From: Buxus sempervirens
Taxonomy: Eukaryota; Streptophyta; Magnoliopsida; Buxales; Buxaceae
Direction of reading: 5' to 3'
Assembly (NCBI GenBank): GCA_947561395.2
Contig: OX387190.1
Coordinates: 13,510,858 to 13,574,857, forward strand
Length of the DNA: 64,000 bases
Positions 54,126-64,000 of the stretch are shown one piece after another. The number at the start of each line of letters is the position of its first letter. Within the stretch, counting starts at the first letter, position 1. The notes beneath the pieces are model-generated. The model was not told the origin of the DNA. It ran no database searches and worked only from the letters and a program-made list of their open reading frames with translations. The translations under genes were made by a program, and so were the position numbers.

Positions 54126-55625
54126 GGCCTGCCTATGTTCCTCAAGTTGCTTCTCCATAGCCAGACGGCGAGATACCTGCTCTGCAAGTTGCCTTTCCTT
54201 GTCAAGGCCCCGCATCCTAAGCTCCTGGGCCTCTCGTACCCATATCTGCTGAAGTCGCTTGTGGGAAGCTCTCTCAGACTCTAAAATATCCTCATAAGTA
54301 GGAGCCAAGACTGCAGGAGGATCTTCAGGTACTGGAGCCTGACTCTGTATCTGCTCCCTGATCCGGAAGAGATAGTCCTTCACATGGGCTTCTAAGAAGA
54401 TGGGGCTACGCATGAAGCGAACATATGACCACTCCCTCATCAACCAGGCATTCAGCTTCATGGTAGCTGGAGAAAAGGGCCCAAGATGATCCTCATACCC
54501 ACTTGGGATTATAATCCCCTGGGTCGCTCTGAACTGGCGAAGGACCCGCAAAGGAAGATAAAGCACTGCATGTCTCAGGCCAGCTAGAATCAGAAAGTTG
54601 CGGTCTCGGAAGCTAATCACAGTCTCTGCATTGGGTTGATAAGTACCAGGCCATCTCACCTGATCATCCTGGAGTGAACCCAAGAAGGTGAACCAGCCCT
54701 GTTTACTCCCTGGAATATCAGGACACCCCCGGTTGCTCATCAAGATAGGAACCTTCAAGCTGGGGAAGAAGTGTCGATTGATCTCCTCAATCTGACTCAA
54801 ATGATCAAGTAGCCAAAGCTGCAAAGAAAGAGAGATATATCAGCATTGTAAAAAAATTAAAAAAAAGCAAAAGGAAAGCAAAAAAGCAAAAAAAAAAAAA
54901 AAAGAAAAAAATTTTACCTGCAGGAGCGGCCCACATGCTAAGAAGCGTTTCGACTTCCTATTGTAGCAGTCAGTCAGTGCCTGATACATCTCTGCCAAAA
55001 TCATAGGGGCCAACCTCTCCCGCTCCCTAACCTGGCATATCACTGAGATTAGAGCCAAGTCTACTTCATCATCATCCCTTGGGAAGAGTAGCTGGTTGAC
55101 CACCATCAGGGTCAAAGCATTAAACCTGACTTCTTTATTCTCTCCCCTCAAGAGTTTCTCAGTCAAAAAAGACTTAGACAAGGTCAAAAGGGTGTCAGAG
55201 TCCCCTAAGTCCTTCTTCCCTATGCCCAAGAAAGTAGAAGCCTCCTTCTTGTAGCTGGACCTAAGGGGTGGATTCACTACCTTCTCATCAAACCTCAAGC
55301 CCAAGATGGTTTCCACCTCCTCAATGGTTGAGGTCATCTCATGGGTCCCAAAACGGAAAAGGTTGAGGTCGGGTACCCAATGGCCAATCATGGCTTCAAT
55401 AATCTCCCACTTGAAGGGAACCTTCGCGATAAGCAGAATGTGGCCTAGATGGTTGGAATCCCATCTCCTCTCCTCATCCAGGGTCATAGAATTAACCCAC
55501 CTGTTATAAAAAGAGTCCATGGGATTGTACCTAGTAAGATTAGGTGGTTTTGATCTAAAAGGCTGTTTTGCAGGGGAGGCTGTGTGGACAGACAATGGCA
55601 AGGCAGAAGATGATCCGGATTCCAT
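54121..55625 (-). pseudogene. PMD1 of element C, main part (2 exons, disrupted by E)
   Basis: Exon 1 is 55625-54918 (708 bp, the same length as in D). An intron of 99 bp with GT-AG ends follows (GTAAAATT ... TTTGCAG). Exon 2 is 54818-54121, then 42598-42403. Without E the gene encodes about 533 residues and no stop is seen. It shares PTIEEVETILGL-type and WEIIEAMIGHWVPDLNLFRF motifs with D; here Ser replaces Pro at the first position after the Thr. Exon 2 has three extra codons (FSPAT region) and the last exon two. E now cuts it within the coiled coil at RQARC. It lies antisense to the element. Confidence 0.87.
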
Positions 55626-55734
55626 TAGATATGATGGGAGCAAGCTAGAACTCAAGGGGAGGAAGAAAAAGGCGAAAAAGGGGGTTTCTAAACTCAAAAA
55701 CTCGTAAAAAATACGCAAATCCCGAGGCTGGTTG

Positions 55735-55742
55735 CATTTATA
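55735..55742 (-). promoter_or_regulatory. TATA box of PMD1 (element C)
   Basis: TATAAATG on the minus strand, about 110 bp before the ATG at 55625. Same sequence and position as in D (24311). Confidence 0.6.
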
Positions 55743-55754
55743 GCATCTTTTAAT

Positions 55755-55899
55755 GTATCCGGTAACTTAGACCGGATATAAAAGGTTCTATTCATATCCG
55801 GTTAAGTATGCCGGATACAAATGGGACCATGTGTATTCGGCATGTTATACCGGATACAAAAAACAATCAATGTATCCGGTCTGATATGCCGGATACAAG
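55755..55899. repeat. TATCCGG dyad cluster upstream of PMD1 in C (4 dyads)
   Basis: Four 25-bp dyads with GTATCCGG and CCGGATAC arms, one arm changed to GTATTCGG. Equivalent to 24158-24299 of D, although spacer bases differ between the copies. Confidence 0.9.
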
Positions 55900-56094
55900 G
55901 AAAAAGTGCAAAAAAAAGAGTAAAGGCAGGAAAATCCGAATTTTTTACCTGTGTACAAGTCATAATTGCATGAAATGGAAAAGAAAAGAAGTACAAGACA
56001 AGAGAGAATGAATAAAAAGTTTCTTTCATATATAAATGCAAGTTTCTTTGTACAGAGGATGATGGAAAATACATAAAAGAATCCTAATATCCTA

Positions 56095-58816
56095 CTACTG
56101 TGCAAGATCATCCCCGCGTCCTCGGCCGCGTCCTCCTCTATGGCCTCCTCTCCCTTGAAGTGATCGGCCCCTAGAGTATGCCAGAATACGCTTGGCAGCG
56201 TGACGAGGAAGCCGACCCACCACTTGCTAGATCTGATACTCCAAGCAATACTCCTCGAGGTCTGGGGGCGGAGCAGGAGTAGAATCTGGAGAGGATGCCT
56301 CGGGCTCAGCACGAGCAGGCTCAACTGGACCGGTAGATCCAGAAGGCCCAGCAGCATCAGAGGAAGGGCCAGGAGCAGAAATATCTGTGCCAAATGGAGA
56401 TAAAGTCAGAAATAAAAACGTCAAAATGAACCAAAAAGGGAAAATTAAAGAAAACATACCAGGGATATCTACAGCAGGGACTGGGGGATCCGGCTCCACT
56501 GGGGCAGCAGCAGGGATGTCCTTCGGTTCAGAAACCGTCACTGGAGATGAAGGAGCAGCTGGGGCATCCGCAGCAGCAGCTGGGACGTCCACAGGATCAG
56601 TAGCCCGAGTGGGAGACGGGTCAGGAATGAGGAAATCCTGCTCAAAGGCAGCATCCTGATCTAGGACTGGACCCTGCAAAAGTCAAAACAGGCATATCAG
56701 AATAGCAAAAACATAGAAATAAAGGAGATGAAAATTACAAGGTACCTGTCTAGCCTGGAGCTCAGCAACCAGAGCCTCCAGCTCTCTGATCCTAGCATCC
56801 CTCTGGGCCACGACCGCATCATGCTCGGCGATCATATCATCGATCGCGACCCGCTGGCTCTCGAACCGGTCCCGGATAATATTCAGTTCGTGTACCTGCC
56901 AACAAGAACAGAATTGGGGTCAGAAATACAGAAGGGAAGAAAAGAGGATATGAAGATTACAAGACTCACCGTGTCCTCATGGATCAGGATACAGATCCCG
57001 CCGATCTCGGTCACCCCGGCACGAGTGGGTCGATCCATCAAGCACCCAATAGATACTCTCTGGATCCACTCGTCGTAATCCCCAGCTACAGTGAGCCCCT
57101 CCGCATTTAGGAAATGATCAAACTGATCCACATCAAAGCCCGGTAGGAGTGTGTCGGGACCCACAGGAGGAGGAGGAATGGGGATACGAAGTGTGCCTGT
57201 GTGCTGGAAGTACAGGCACTCTCCCAAGTACATCACCCTACCAAGCCTCCCAAGGAAGCACTGGTAGGGTTGACGTCGCCGATCTCTATCAAAGGCGTCC
57301 TGTACTGTCATCTCACGGGCCACTCCGACATCCACGTCATCAAAGCGGGCCAGGATAAGCTGCAAAGAAGAGAAATGGTCAGATACAGTCAAGATGCACG
57401 AAAAGAAATAAAAGGAAAAAGGAGAGGGGGTTTACATCAGATCGGCAGGCACGGTCCAAGTGCACCCGAGTAGTGCGAGGCTGACTCCTATCAGCATCTC
57501 GGACCTGGGCCGACCAGCGTAAAGCAATAGGGAAATCCGCGACCTCAGGTACCGGGGATGGCGGAAGAAAGTCATATAGGTGTACATAAACACTTGGCAA
57601 AAGAAAATTCAGTTAGTGATAAAGAGGATAAAGCCTAAGGAATTAAACTAGACAGATGAATTCAATACCTGTAGAATCTGCCAGAAGAACCGGCTGCTGA
57701 CTCCATCACCTCTCGGGGATGCCAAGCCTCGAACCGCTCGGCACAACCTGGCTAGGATGGTCCCATAGATGAGTCGACTCCATGCTAGCTGGCGGGTCTG
57801 ATGAAAATCTCTCAAGGCGTCCAAAAAGAGCGAGCTGACACTGGTAGTATCCTCCGGGAAGAAGCAACTCCCGAGCATCAACAGGAATACGTGTCGAAAG
57901 ATAGGAACAAAAGCCGCATCCTCCACAGAGATGGTCTCGTGCCTCCCCTCATAATGTAGAGCCAGGCTCTCCCGCAACCAACTAATAGAGAGGCGACCAC
58001 TCCGCCCATCCCAAGCAGCATGAGGCAGGTCCTGATATCCTAGAAGGAGGCCGATGTCCTCCGCAGAAGGCCGATCCAAGACGATGGTCCGCCCCGTCAA
58101 GGGAATACCGGTAATCATCACAAAATCAGAGGGTCGGATCCCCAGCTCCACGTCCGGTAGATGGAATGACTGCGTCTCCGGAAAATATCTTTCCATTATA
58201 GCGAAGATGAATGGACGATCGGCTCTGAACGATAGGATGCTAAGGAAATGATCCAAGTGGCACCTCCCAAACTCGCGTCTGAGTGCCGAAGAAAGGGATT
58301 GAGCCAACCCGCTGAATCTCCCCCAACTGCCTCGCAAATGGGAAGAATGGTAGGGAAGCGGCACATCGGCCCTCATGCACATATAAGGGTGGCTATCCAA
58401 GCCACTGAGAAGCTCTGTATCATGAACAGATGCTCTCAGCTCCGCAGAGACCCCTGACAAAGGTATAGCAGCACCATCCTAAGCTGCACCTTTGGCTCTG
58501 CCTTGGCCTCGGCCTCTGCCACGGCCTCCCTCACCCTCGAGAGCCTGATCATGAACTCTGCCTTGGCCTCTACCCCGACCTCGAGCAGGAGCAACCATGG
58601 GCTAAAATCCAAAAGGAAAATATAAAGGTTGTGTAGGAAGGAAATAGAATGAGGGAAGAGAAGAACTTGAAGGACTACCTCAGCAGAGCTCTCTCGGGAA
58701 TCAGCTAGCGGCTCCGAAAGGGTAGCGCTAGAACTCGCCTCTGTCTGAGCCCGCGAAGTGGAGGGCTGATCAGCAGGGTCAGCCTCCTCTCGCACACGAG
58801 AACGACTCCTAGCCAT
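56095..58816 (-). pseudogene. PMD2 of element C (7 coding exons, several lesions)
   Basis: Exons on minus: 58816-58679, 58601-57669, about 57593-57436, 57359-56970, 56895-56746, 56673-56460 and 56384-56095. Borders match the D gene. It has the same Arg-Gly-rich start, PMD core (VELGIRPSDFVMITGIPLTG) and Arg-rich tail region. Lesions: TAG at 58481-58479 in the Arg-Gly region; one base lost in exon 3 (CGCCATCCCCGG against CGCCCCTCCCCGG in D); the exon 3 acceptor is AA instead of AG; TAG at 56229-56227 (CAG in D). Where D has its stop, this copy keeps CAG. So the two copies were broken independently. Confidence 0.82.
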
Positions 58817-59937
58817 CTACACAGGGAAGTATCTTATGAGTTTCAGTACAGGTTTACAAGAAATTTTAAACTTGCTTTAGGATTCAGTTCATCAGCGATC
58901 TTGCATGATTTTTTCTGTGGGTCTTAAAGGAAGCTTACTTCAATTCTATTATCTGTCTTGGTTCAAAGTTTTTTAAGCAGTTGATATTTCTATTTTCATA
59001 AAATCCTGATTCCGAAGCTTTTTGTTCTAAAGATATTTACACAGCTTAATATTTGTTAATTTATTTCAGGATTGCTACATGAAGACAGAACAGTAAAAAG
59101 TCTTAAGTGATTTAAGATCAAAACAAGCTGTGGAGCCCAAGGGCCAGTTAAGGAAAGTCCTGGCAATTGAAGCACTATTGCGGTCAAAGGCATGCTAAAA
59201 TTAGATCAAGATCATAGCATGGTATGTGGAAAGTGTTCACCACCGGTGATTTAAAAGCAGTGGAAAATAAGCAATCCTATATCACCGACTGGCAATTCAA
59301 AATTCCTAGACGCTGTCAATTCAAGGGTCTCGCTGACCAAACAAACCACTGTTATCAGGTCTAAGGAATTTCAAACCAAGAATTAGTAAGGTAGATCAAG
59401 TTACAAAGCAAGGAAGAAGAAAAACAATATGGCATCATCTGCAGTATTGGGAAGGCAAAATCTGAAGAAATCATGCCTTTCAATAAGTCACAGCCGACAG
59501 AAAATCAAGGGTTCTTAAGACTCAGGAATCGTAGGCATGCTTCAAAATTTATCAAAATTGTTTCACTTACCATAGGGTGGTCATGCAAGCTGTGGGGTTA
59601 ATCATGGAACTTACGGTGGAGTCAAAGCATATTGCAAAAAAAAAAAAAAATAGAGAGAAAATCCTAGCATGATATCTAATCACCAAGAAATTCAATGTCC
59701 AGGAGCATTTTAGTTGGTCGAAAATTATCACCAACAATCGATCAGGTGCAATTAACTGAAATGCATTACCAAAGATTAACAAGTTTATTCTAAATCAAGA
59801 TGAAGCCTCATATATGCAATCAAGGAAAAATGTGCACTGACCTGGTTCGATTGACAAGAGGAGTGAAGAGTCGCTGGTGCTTGGGCGAAATCGTCAATCG
59901 ATTGGAAGCAAGCGAAAATTCCAAATGGGCGAAATCG
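58817..59937 (-). promoter_or_regulatory. PMD2 5' UTR intron (58817-59841) and part of 5' UTR exon in C
   Basis: The minus strand reads CGAACCAG followed by GTCAGTG at 59842/59841 and ends GTGTAG just before ATG 58816, like the D intron 20201-21147. The sequence between is AT-rich and only partly alignable with D. The UTR exon is cut at 59938 by the E2 fragment, so promoter and dyads are missing. No other gene seen in this 1.1 kb. Confidence 0.5.
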
Positions 59938-62012
59938 TCATCTTGGTACTACCGGGGTGAATTGCATATTTGGATCTGTGACTCTCATCTAGGATCAATC
60001 CCTTGACTTCAGCATTATTTGGAACACAAGTCCGCCCTCGAAATCTCACCAATCCATCCCGAACATCAAAATCTTTCGTGGCCTCATCACCCTTCTCTAC
60101 TAACCCCTTGATGCGTAACAAAACAAAATCTGCCAACTGACCCTCCCGAATACGCTGAATCAACTCTGGCTCTGCTTGATCGTGCCATGATCAATCCATG
60201 CCCATGAGTGCTGAACTCCCCAGGCCAATCTACAACCGTATCAACAAGAGTGCACTGACTAGCCATGAAATTAGCTAGTGTGGCCACCTCATCTTGGGAA
60301 GCAAACCTACGACTCAGTGCATCTGCCACTACATTAGCCTTGCCCGGATGGTAATGAAGCATGAAATCATAATCCTTTAGAAGATCCATCCATCTCCTTT
60401 GCCTCATATTCAGCTCTCTCTAGGTAAATATATATCTCAGGTTCTTGTGATCTGAGAATATCTCGAATTGGGCTCCCATCAAATAGTGCCTCCACAACTT
60501 AAGTGCAAATACAATCGCTGCCAACTCTAGATCGTGCGTAGGATAATTCTTCTCATGAGTGCGTAGCAACCTTGAAACATAGGCTACCACACGCCTCTGC
60601 TGCATCAAAACACAGCCCAACCCTACTCGAGAAGCATCACAATAGATCGAAAACCCCTCACTCACTGATGGTACAATCAGGACTGGAGCTGAGACAGTTT
60701 GCCCTTCAATTCTTGGAAGCTAGCCTCACACTTGTCGTCCCACTCAAACTTCACAGCCTTCTTAGTGAGGTTAGATAAAGGTGACGCCACTCGGGAAAAG
60801 TTCTTGATGAACCTTCTATAATAACCTGCCATTCCCAAGAAACTCCTTACCTCAGTTACCGACGAAGGTTTAGGCCAATCTCCCACAGCCTGAACCTTAG
60901 CTGGATCCACTGCTATCCCATCTCCCGAAATCACATGTCCCAAGAAACTCACTTCTCTTAACCAAAATTGGCACTTGCTGAACTTGGCATACAATCTGTG
61001 CTCTCTCAATGTCTGCAATACAGTTCGGAGGCACCGTACATGATCCTCTCTACTTCGAGAATACACTAGAATATCGTCAATGAACACAACCACAAAGCTG
61101 TCCAAGTGTGTGTGAAATACCCGATTCATCAGGTTCATGAAAACAGCTGGGGCATTAGTCAGCCCAAAAGTCATAACCAGAAACTCGTAGTGCCCATATC
61201 GAGTACGGAAAGCCGTCTTCTCTATATCCTCTGGGGCTACTCTCAACTGGTGGTATCCAGATCTCAGGTCGATCTTAGAAAACCAAGAAGCTCCCCTCAA
61301 CTGGTCGAACAAGTCATCAATCCGAGGTAATGGATACTTATTCTTGATAGTGACTTGATTCAACTGGCGGTAATCTATACACATCCGCATCGACTCGTCC
61401 TTCTTCTGGACAAACAGGACCGGTGCACCCCATGGTGACACACTGGGTCTAATAAAACCCTTCGCTTCCAGTTCATCCAACTGTTTCTTCATCTCGTGAT
61501 TTTCAGGTTGTGACATTCTGTATGGAGGTTTGGATACAGGTGCCATACCAGGTAAGAGTCGTATACTGAACTCAACCTCTCTAGGTGGCGGTAATCCCGG
61601 TAAATCGTCTGGGAATATGTCATCAAACTCTGATCCTACAGGCACACTAGAAAGACTAAGTGCCACAGACTCTGTCTCCTCAACCTCGGTGGATGCTACC
61701 AAACTGATCTGCGTTCTCAACCCTTCATAGCGGAAACAGTGCACTGGCTGACACACCGTAATGGTACCCCTATAGCAATCTATGCTCACATGGTGTCGAA
61801 AAGCCAATCAATGCCTAAAATCACATCAAACTCCCCGAATTTCAGTTCTACCAAGTCCCCTGGCAACTCCAAGGAACCCAACCTGATCATGCAATCCCTA
61901 AATACGGTCTATACTCTAGTGGCTTCCCCCAACGGTGTGTGTACAAGTAACTCAGACTCGAGTGTGGAAGGAACCAAACCAATACGGCATGCACAAAAAG
62001 GAGAAATGAAAG
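59938..62012 (-). pseudogene. E2: truncated chromovirus pol fragment (integrase N-part, RNase H, RT, protease end)
   Basis: Reverse complement of about 48408-50485 of E, roughly 98% identical by eye. Starts abruptly inside the integrase zinc finger. RT is open at 61807-60677 with FIDDIL. It shares with E the pre-RNase H frameshift, the early TAG and the CTTTC-flanked solo LTR. Private changes: TAG at 60422-60420 (CAG in E), a 2-base loss near 60180, and intact FSDHKNL in RNase H where E has Tyr. The missing 3' half and LTR show that it is a fragment, not a full insertion. Confidence 0.88.
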
Positions 62013-63571
62013 TGTAAAACCCCGAATTTTCCTTAAATAATAAATTAAATTAGTAAATAATATTACCCAGAGTTATGATTGATAGAAACATTTTAATATT
62101 GTAGGGGGTGATCAACTTAGCGGAGATCCAGAATTAGACGCAGATCTGACCGTCCGATCGTGAGATATCGAGGTATGTATTCTGATTGGGCAAGGTGTAT
62201 AGAAGAGTTGCATGGGAGATGCATAGGATCAGGTGGTATAAATATGTATAAAGAATTAACCTAATTCTTATACATGTATTGTCGCGCGTATTGAAGAGCC
62301 GCAAGTGACGACTGTTTGAGCGACCAAGGGAAGAAGAAGGAGAAGAAGAAGGAAGGGCTGGGCGTGCGTTCATCGTCCAGAGGATTTCTCTGTGCAGAAG
62401 TTTCGCCATTGTGCAGAATAGAGAAGGAGGAATCAGCGTATAGAGGTAGGTGACACCGTTTTGGTTTTAAATTTCGGATTTACCTCTGTTTAATCGCAAT
62501 GCATGTTTCTATAATATGTAATGTTGTATTTAGTTAGCTAAGCATGTTAGAAATACATTAGAATGAGTTTAGACGAGAAAAATCACGATTTAGAACTGTT
62601 TCTGCTCGATTTGGTGAGACCGCCGACCTCGACTGTGCGAGGCGCTCATCGGCGATCTTAGGCACTGGTTAAAGATTTGAGGACGCCGTGGACCGCGGGA
62701 CGACGGACCGTGGGCGCTCGAATTTTCACTACCGCCGACTGATGACCGCCCGGAGCGATCCTGAGCGATCCCAGGCGCTCTCAGCAGAATTTCCAATTTT
62801 TCATAATTTCGAACCTAATTCAATTCTAAACTATTTTTAGACAATTTTAATGATTAATTAAGGTACTTTAAGACCAAAATAAACTACCTAAATCCCTGTT
62901 TTACAGAAAAACAAATTAGGGAGATATTTAGGACATTAGTTGCCAAGTTTTGAAGGAAAATGAGAAATGTGATTTTGGAAAAGCCTAACTACCATTTGAT
63001 TATCTAAACACTTCTAAATGGCATTATAAATCATAAGACATTATAAAGAGAATTCAGAATCCGAATGACTGAATAATGAAGTGAATGTACAGATATAACC
63101 ATTATATGCCGCTAGGCACCAACCCTTATAGAAATATGATACTTTAGGGAATTTTGGAGTCTAGTGGGCATAGCTGGTTATGGATCCATAGTCGTAGCTA
63201 GATAGCTGAGGGATATGTCATTTGGGTTGAGTTACTCCTATATGCGACGCGCTTCCTTTGCAAGTTAGTTTGTCTGGGAAGGTCCTATGTCTGGAGGGAC
63301 ACCCCGGTGAGCCGCTGGTGATTCCCTGTACATGTGGATAAGCAACCACCTCCATGTATTGATTCTGGTGCTGCATGCTGGTGGTACATGCCAACTCTGA
63401 TGGGTACGTGTGCAATAAGTCGGTGACTACGGCTCTTGTCTAAGCTGCGCTGCATGGGGCTTGAGTATCATTAGTAGCATCGCTCCTAAGTCGCACGGTG
63501 GTATAGCAATTGGTTGAGAATCATCTCAAAATGTTTATCTAACTTTGTGAGTCCTACAATGACACGGAAAA
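62013..63571 (+). mobile_element. Solo LTR in E2, truncated by a later LTR
   Basis: Reverse complement of 46867-48407, starting TGTAAAACCCC. Flanked on the left by GAAAG (62008-62012), the complement of the CTTTC duplication. It has about 14 extra bases near 63472-63487 compared with E. Interrupted at 63572, so the rest should resume outside the window. Confidence 0.88.
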
Positions 63572-64000
63572 TGTAACGCCCCGGATCCGGGTTACGGGAA
63601 CTAACCCGTAACTCATCACCGAAAGGTTACAATTCCACCCAGAATCACAAAGCCAGAGCAAAGGAAACATGACAAAACAATTAAATATATATATACAGAG
63701 CCCACTAAAACCAACTCAAACTAAAAATATTAATCTCTAATCTAATCTCACCTGATCACCGCTTTTACCCTCCGATATCGGCTTTCCAAGGTCTGAAAAC
63801 AAAACAAAACAAACGGTCTGAGATACGAATATCCCAGTAAGTAGCCTATGCATGCTCATAAACATTTTAACATTTCTAAAATATGATTCGGATTAAAATA
63901 TGCATCAATCGACAATAAACGAATAAACAGAATAATTCCACAATAATATATCAATAAACACAAAGTAACCAGAACAAATCAACAAATCATAGCAGGACTC
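63572..64000 (-). mobile_element. LTR of another chromovirus-type element (partial, runs off right edge)
   Basis: Starts TGTAACGCCCCGGATCCGGG, like the solo LTR at 14213, in minus orientation. Inserted in the E2 solo LTR. The expected target duplication is GAAAA (63567-63571). Whether it is a solo LTR or the 3' LTR of a full element cannot be decided here. Confidence 0.85.

Larger units (their letters stand above)
6439..59937 (+). mobile_element. Tat-lineage Ty3/gypsy element C (old host element, multiply interrupted)
   Basis: The pieces are 6439-14206, 39482-42598 and 54121-59937; the rest is later insertions. Order: leader, gag, protease, G-patch segment, RT, RNase H, archaeal-type RNase H, integrase, then two antisense PMD-type genes. 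The joins are exact when the insertions and one copy of each target duplication are removed (CTTAG for D, CAGCG for E). The 5' LTR should lie left of the window beyond element A. The 3' LTR is not seen because an E2 fragment abuts at about 59938. Many frameshifts and stops show that it is old and inactive. Confidence 0.85.

Noticed and set aside
6439..59937. Athila lineage for elements A, C and D
   Set aside because: They have a second, archaeal-type RNase H and no env-like ORF after integrase; both point to Tat.
1..64000. tRNA or rRNA genes
   Set aside because: The only tRNA-like matches are the short primer binding sites; no cloverleaf seen by eye. A tRNAscan run would settle it.

Overview
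The window is plant nuclear DNA, most likely from a eudicot (the genus cannot be told from the sequence). It consists almost wholly of nested Ty3/gypsy LTR retrotransposons; I see no ordinary single-copy host gene, tRNA, rRNA or CRISPR array. Evidence for a plant: Tat-lineage polyproteins with a second, archaeal-type RNase H; chromovirus polyproteins with a C-terminal chromodomain; an initiator-Met-tRNA primer site (TGGTATCAGAGC); GT-AG introns; and plant mobile domain (PMD) genes.

Layout. The oldest layer is a Tat element here called C (+ strand). It holds a leader from 6439, gag-protease 8888-12608, pol 12598-14206 and 39482-41467, then two antisense PMD-type genes (42403-42598 plus 54121-55625; 56095-58816), ending near 59937. 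Four events broke it. (1) Tat element A (- strand) sits in its leader: the 5' LTR of A is 3639-6438, its leader is 44-3618, and its gag runs off the left edge. (2) Tat element D (- strand, 14207-39476, target duplication CTTAG) sits in its RNase H. D carries LTRs, PBS, gag-pol and the same two PMD genes in reverse. (3) A complete Tekay/Del-like chromovirus, E (+ strand, 42604-54120, target duplication CAGCG), sits in its first PMD gene. (4) A truncated inverted relative of E, called E2, joins its 3' part at about 59938. Solo chromovirus-type LTRs with perfect 5-bp duplications lie in the left LTR of D (14213-17000, GTGAG) and in the protease of E (46525-48407, CTTTC). E2 shares the second one. 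A further LTR starts at 63572.

How the parts work together. In the Tat family the LTR promoter drives gag-pol, and two spliced genes downstream of pol read back toward it from their own promoters. Arrays of 25-bp TATCCGG/CCGGATA dyads repeat every 38-39 bp. They lie upstream of the LTR TATA box, upstream of the TATA boxes of both PMD genes, and once more inside the leader. The leader also carries tandem hairpins whose stems covary, and a block far better conserved than its surroundings. A conserved splice donor in the LTR and a conserved acceptor just before gag suggest the leader can be removed as an intron. Together this looks like a retroelement with its own antisense accessory genes and a shared cis-regulatory code.

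State of the copies. D is youngest (about 20 substitutions between its LTRs, counted by eye). Its first PMD gene is open throughout, and its pol is broken mainly by single-base changes in A-runs. C is heavily mutated. Many nonsense mutations are CAG to TAG, as expected from deamination of methylated CHG sites.
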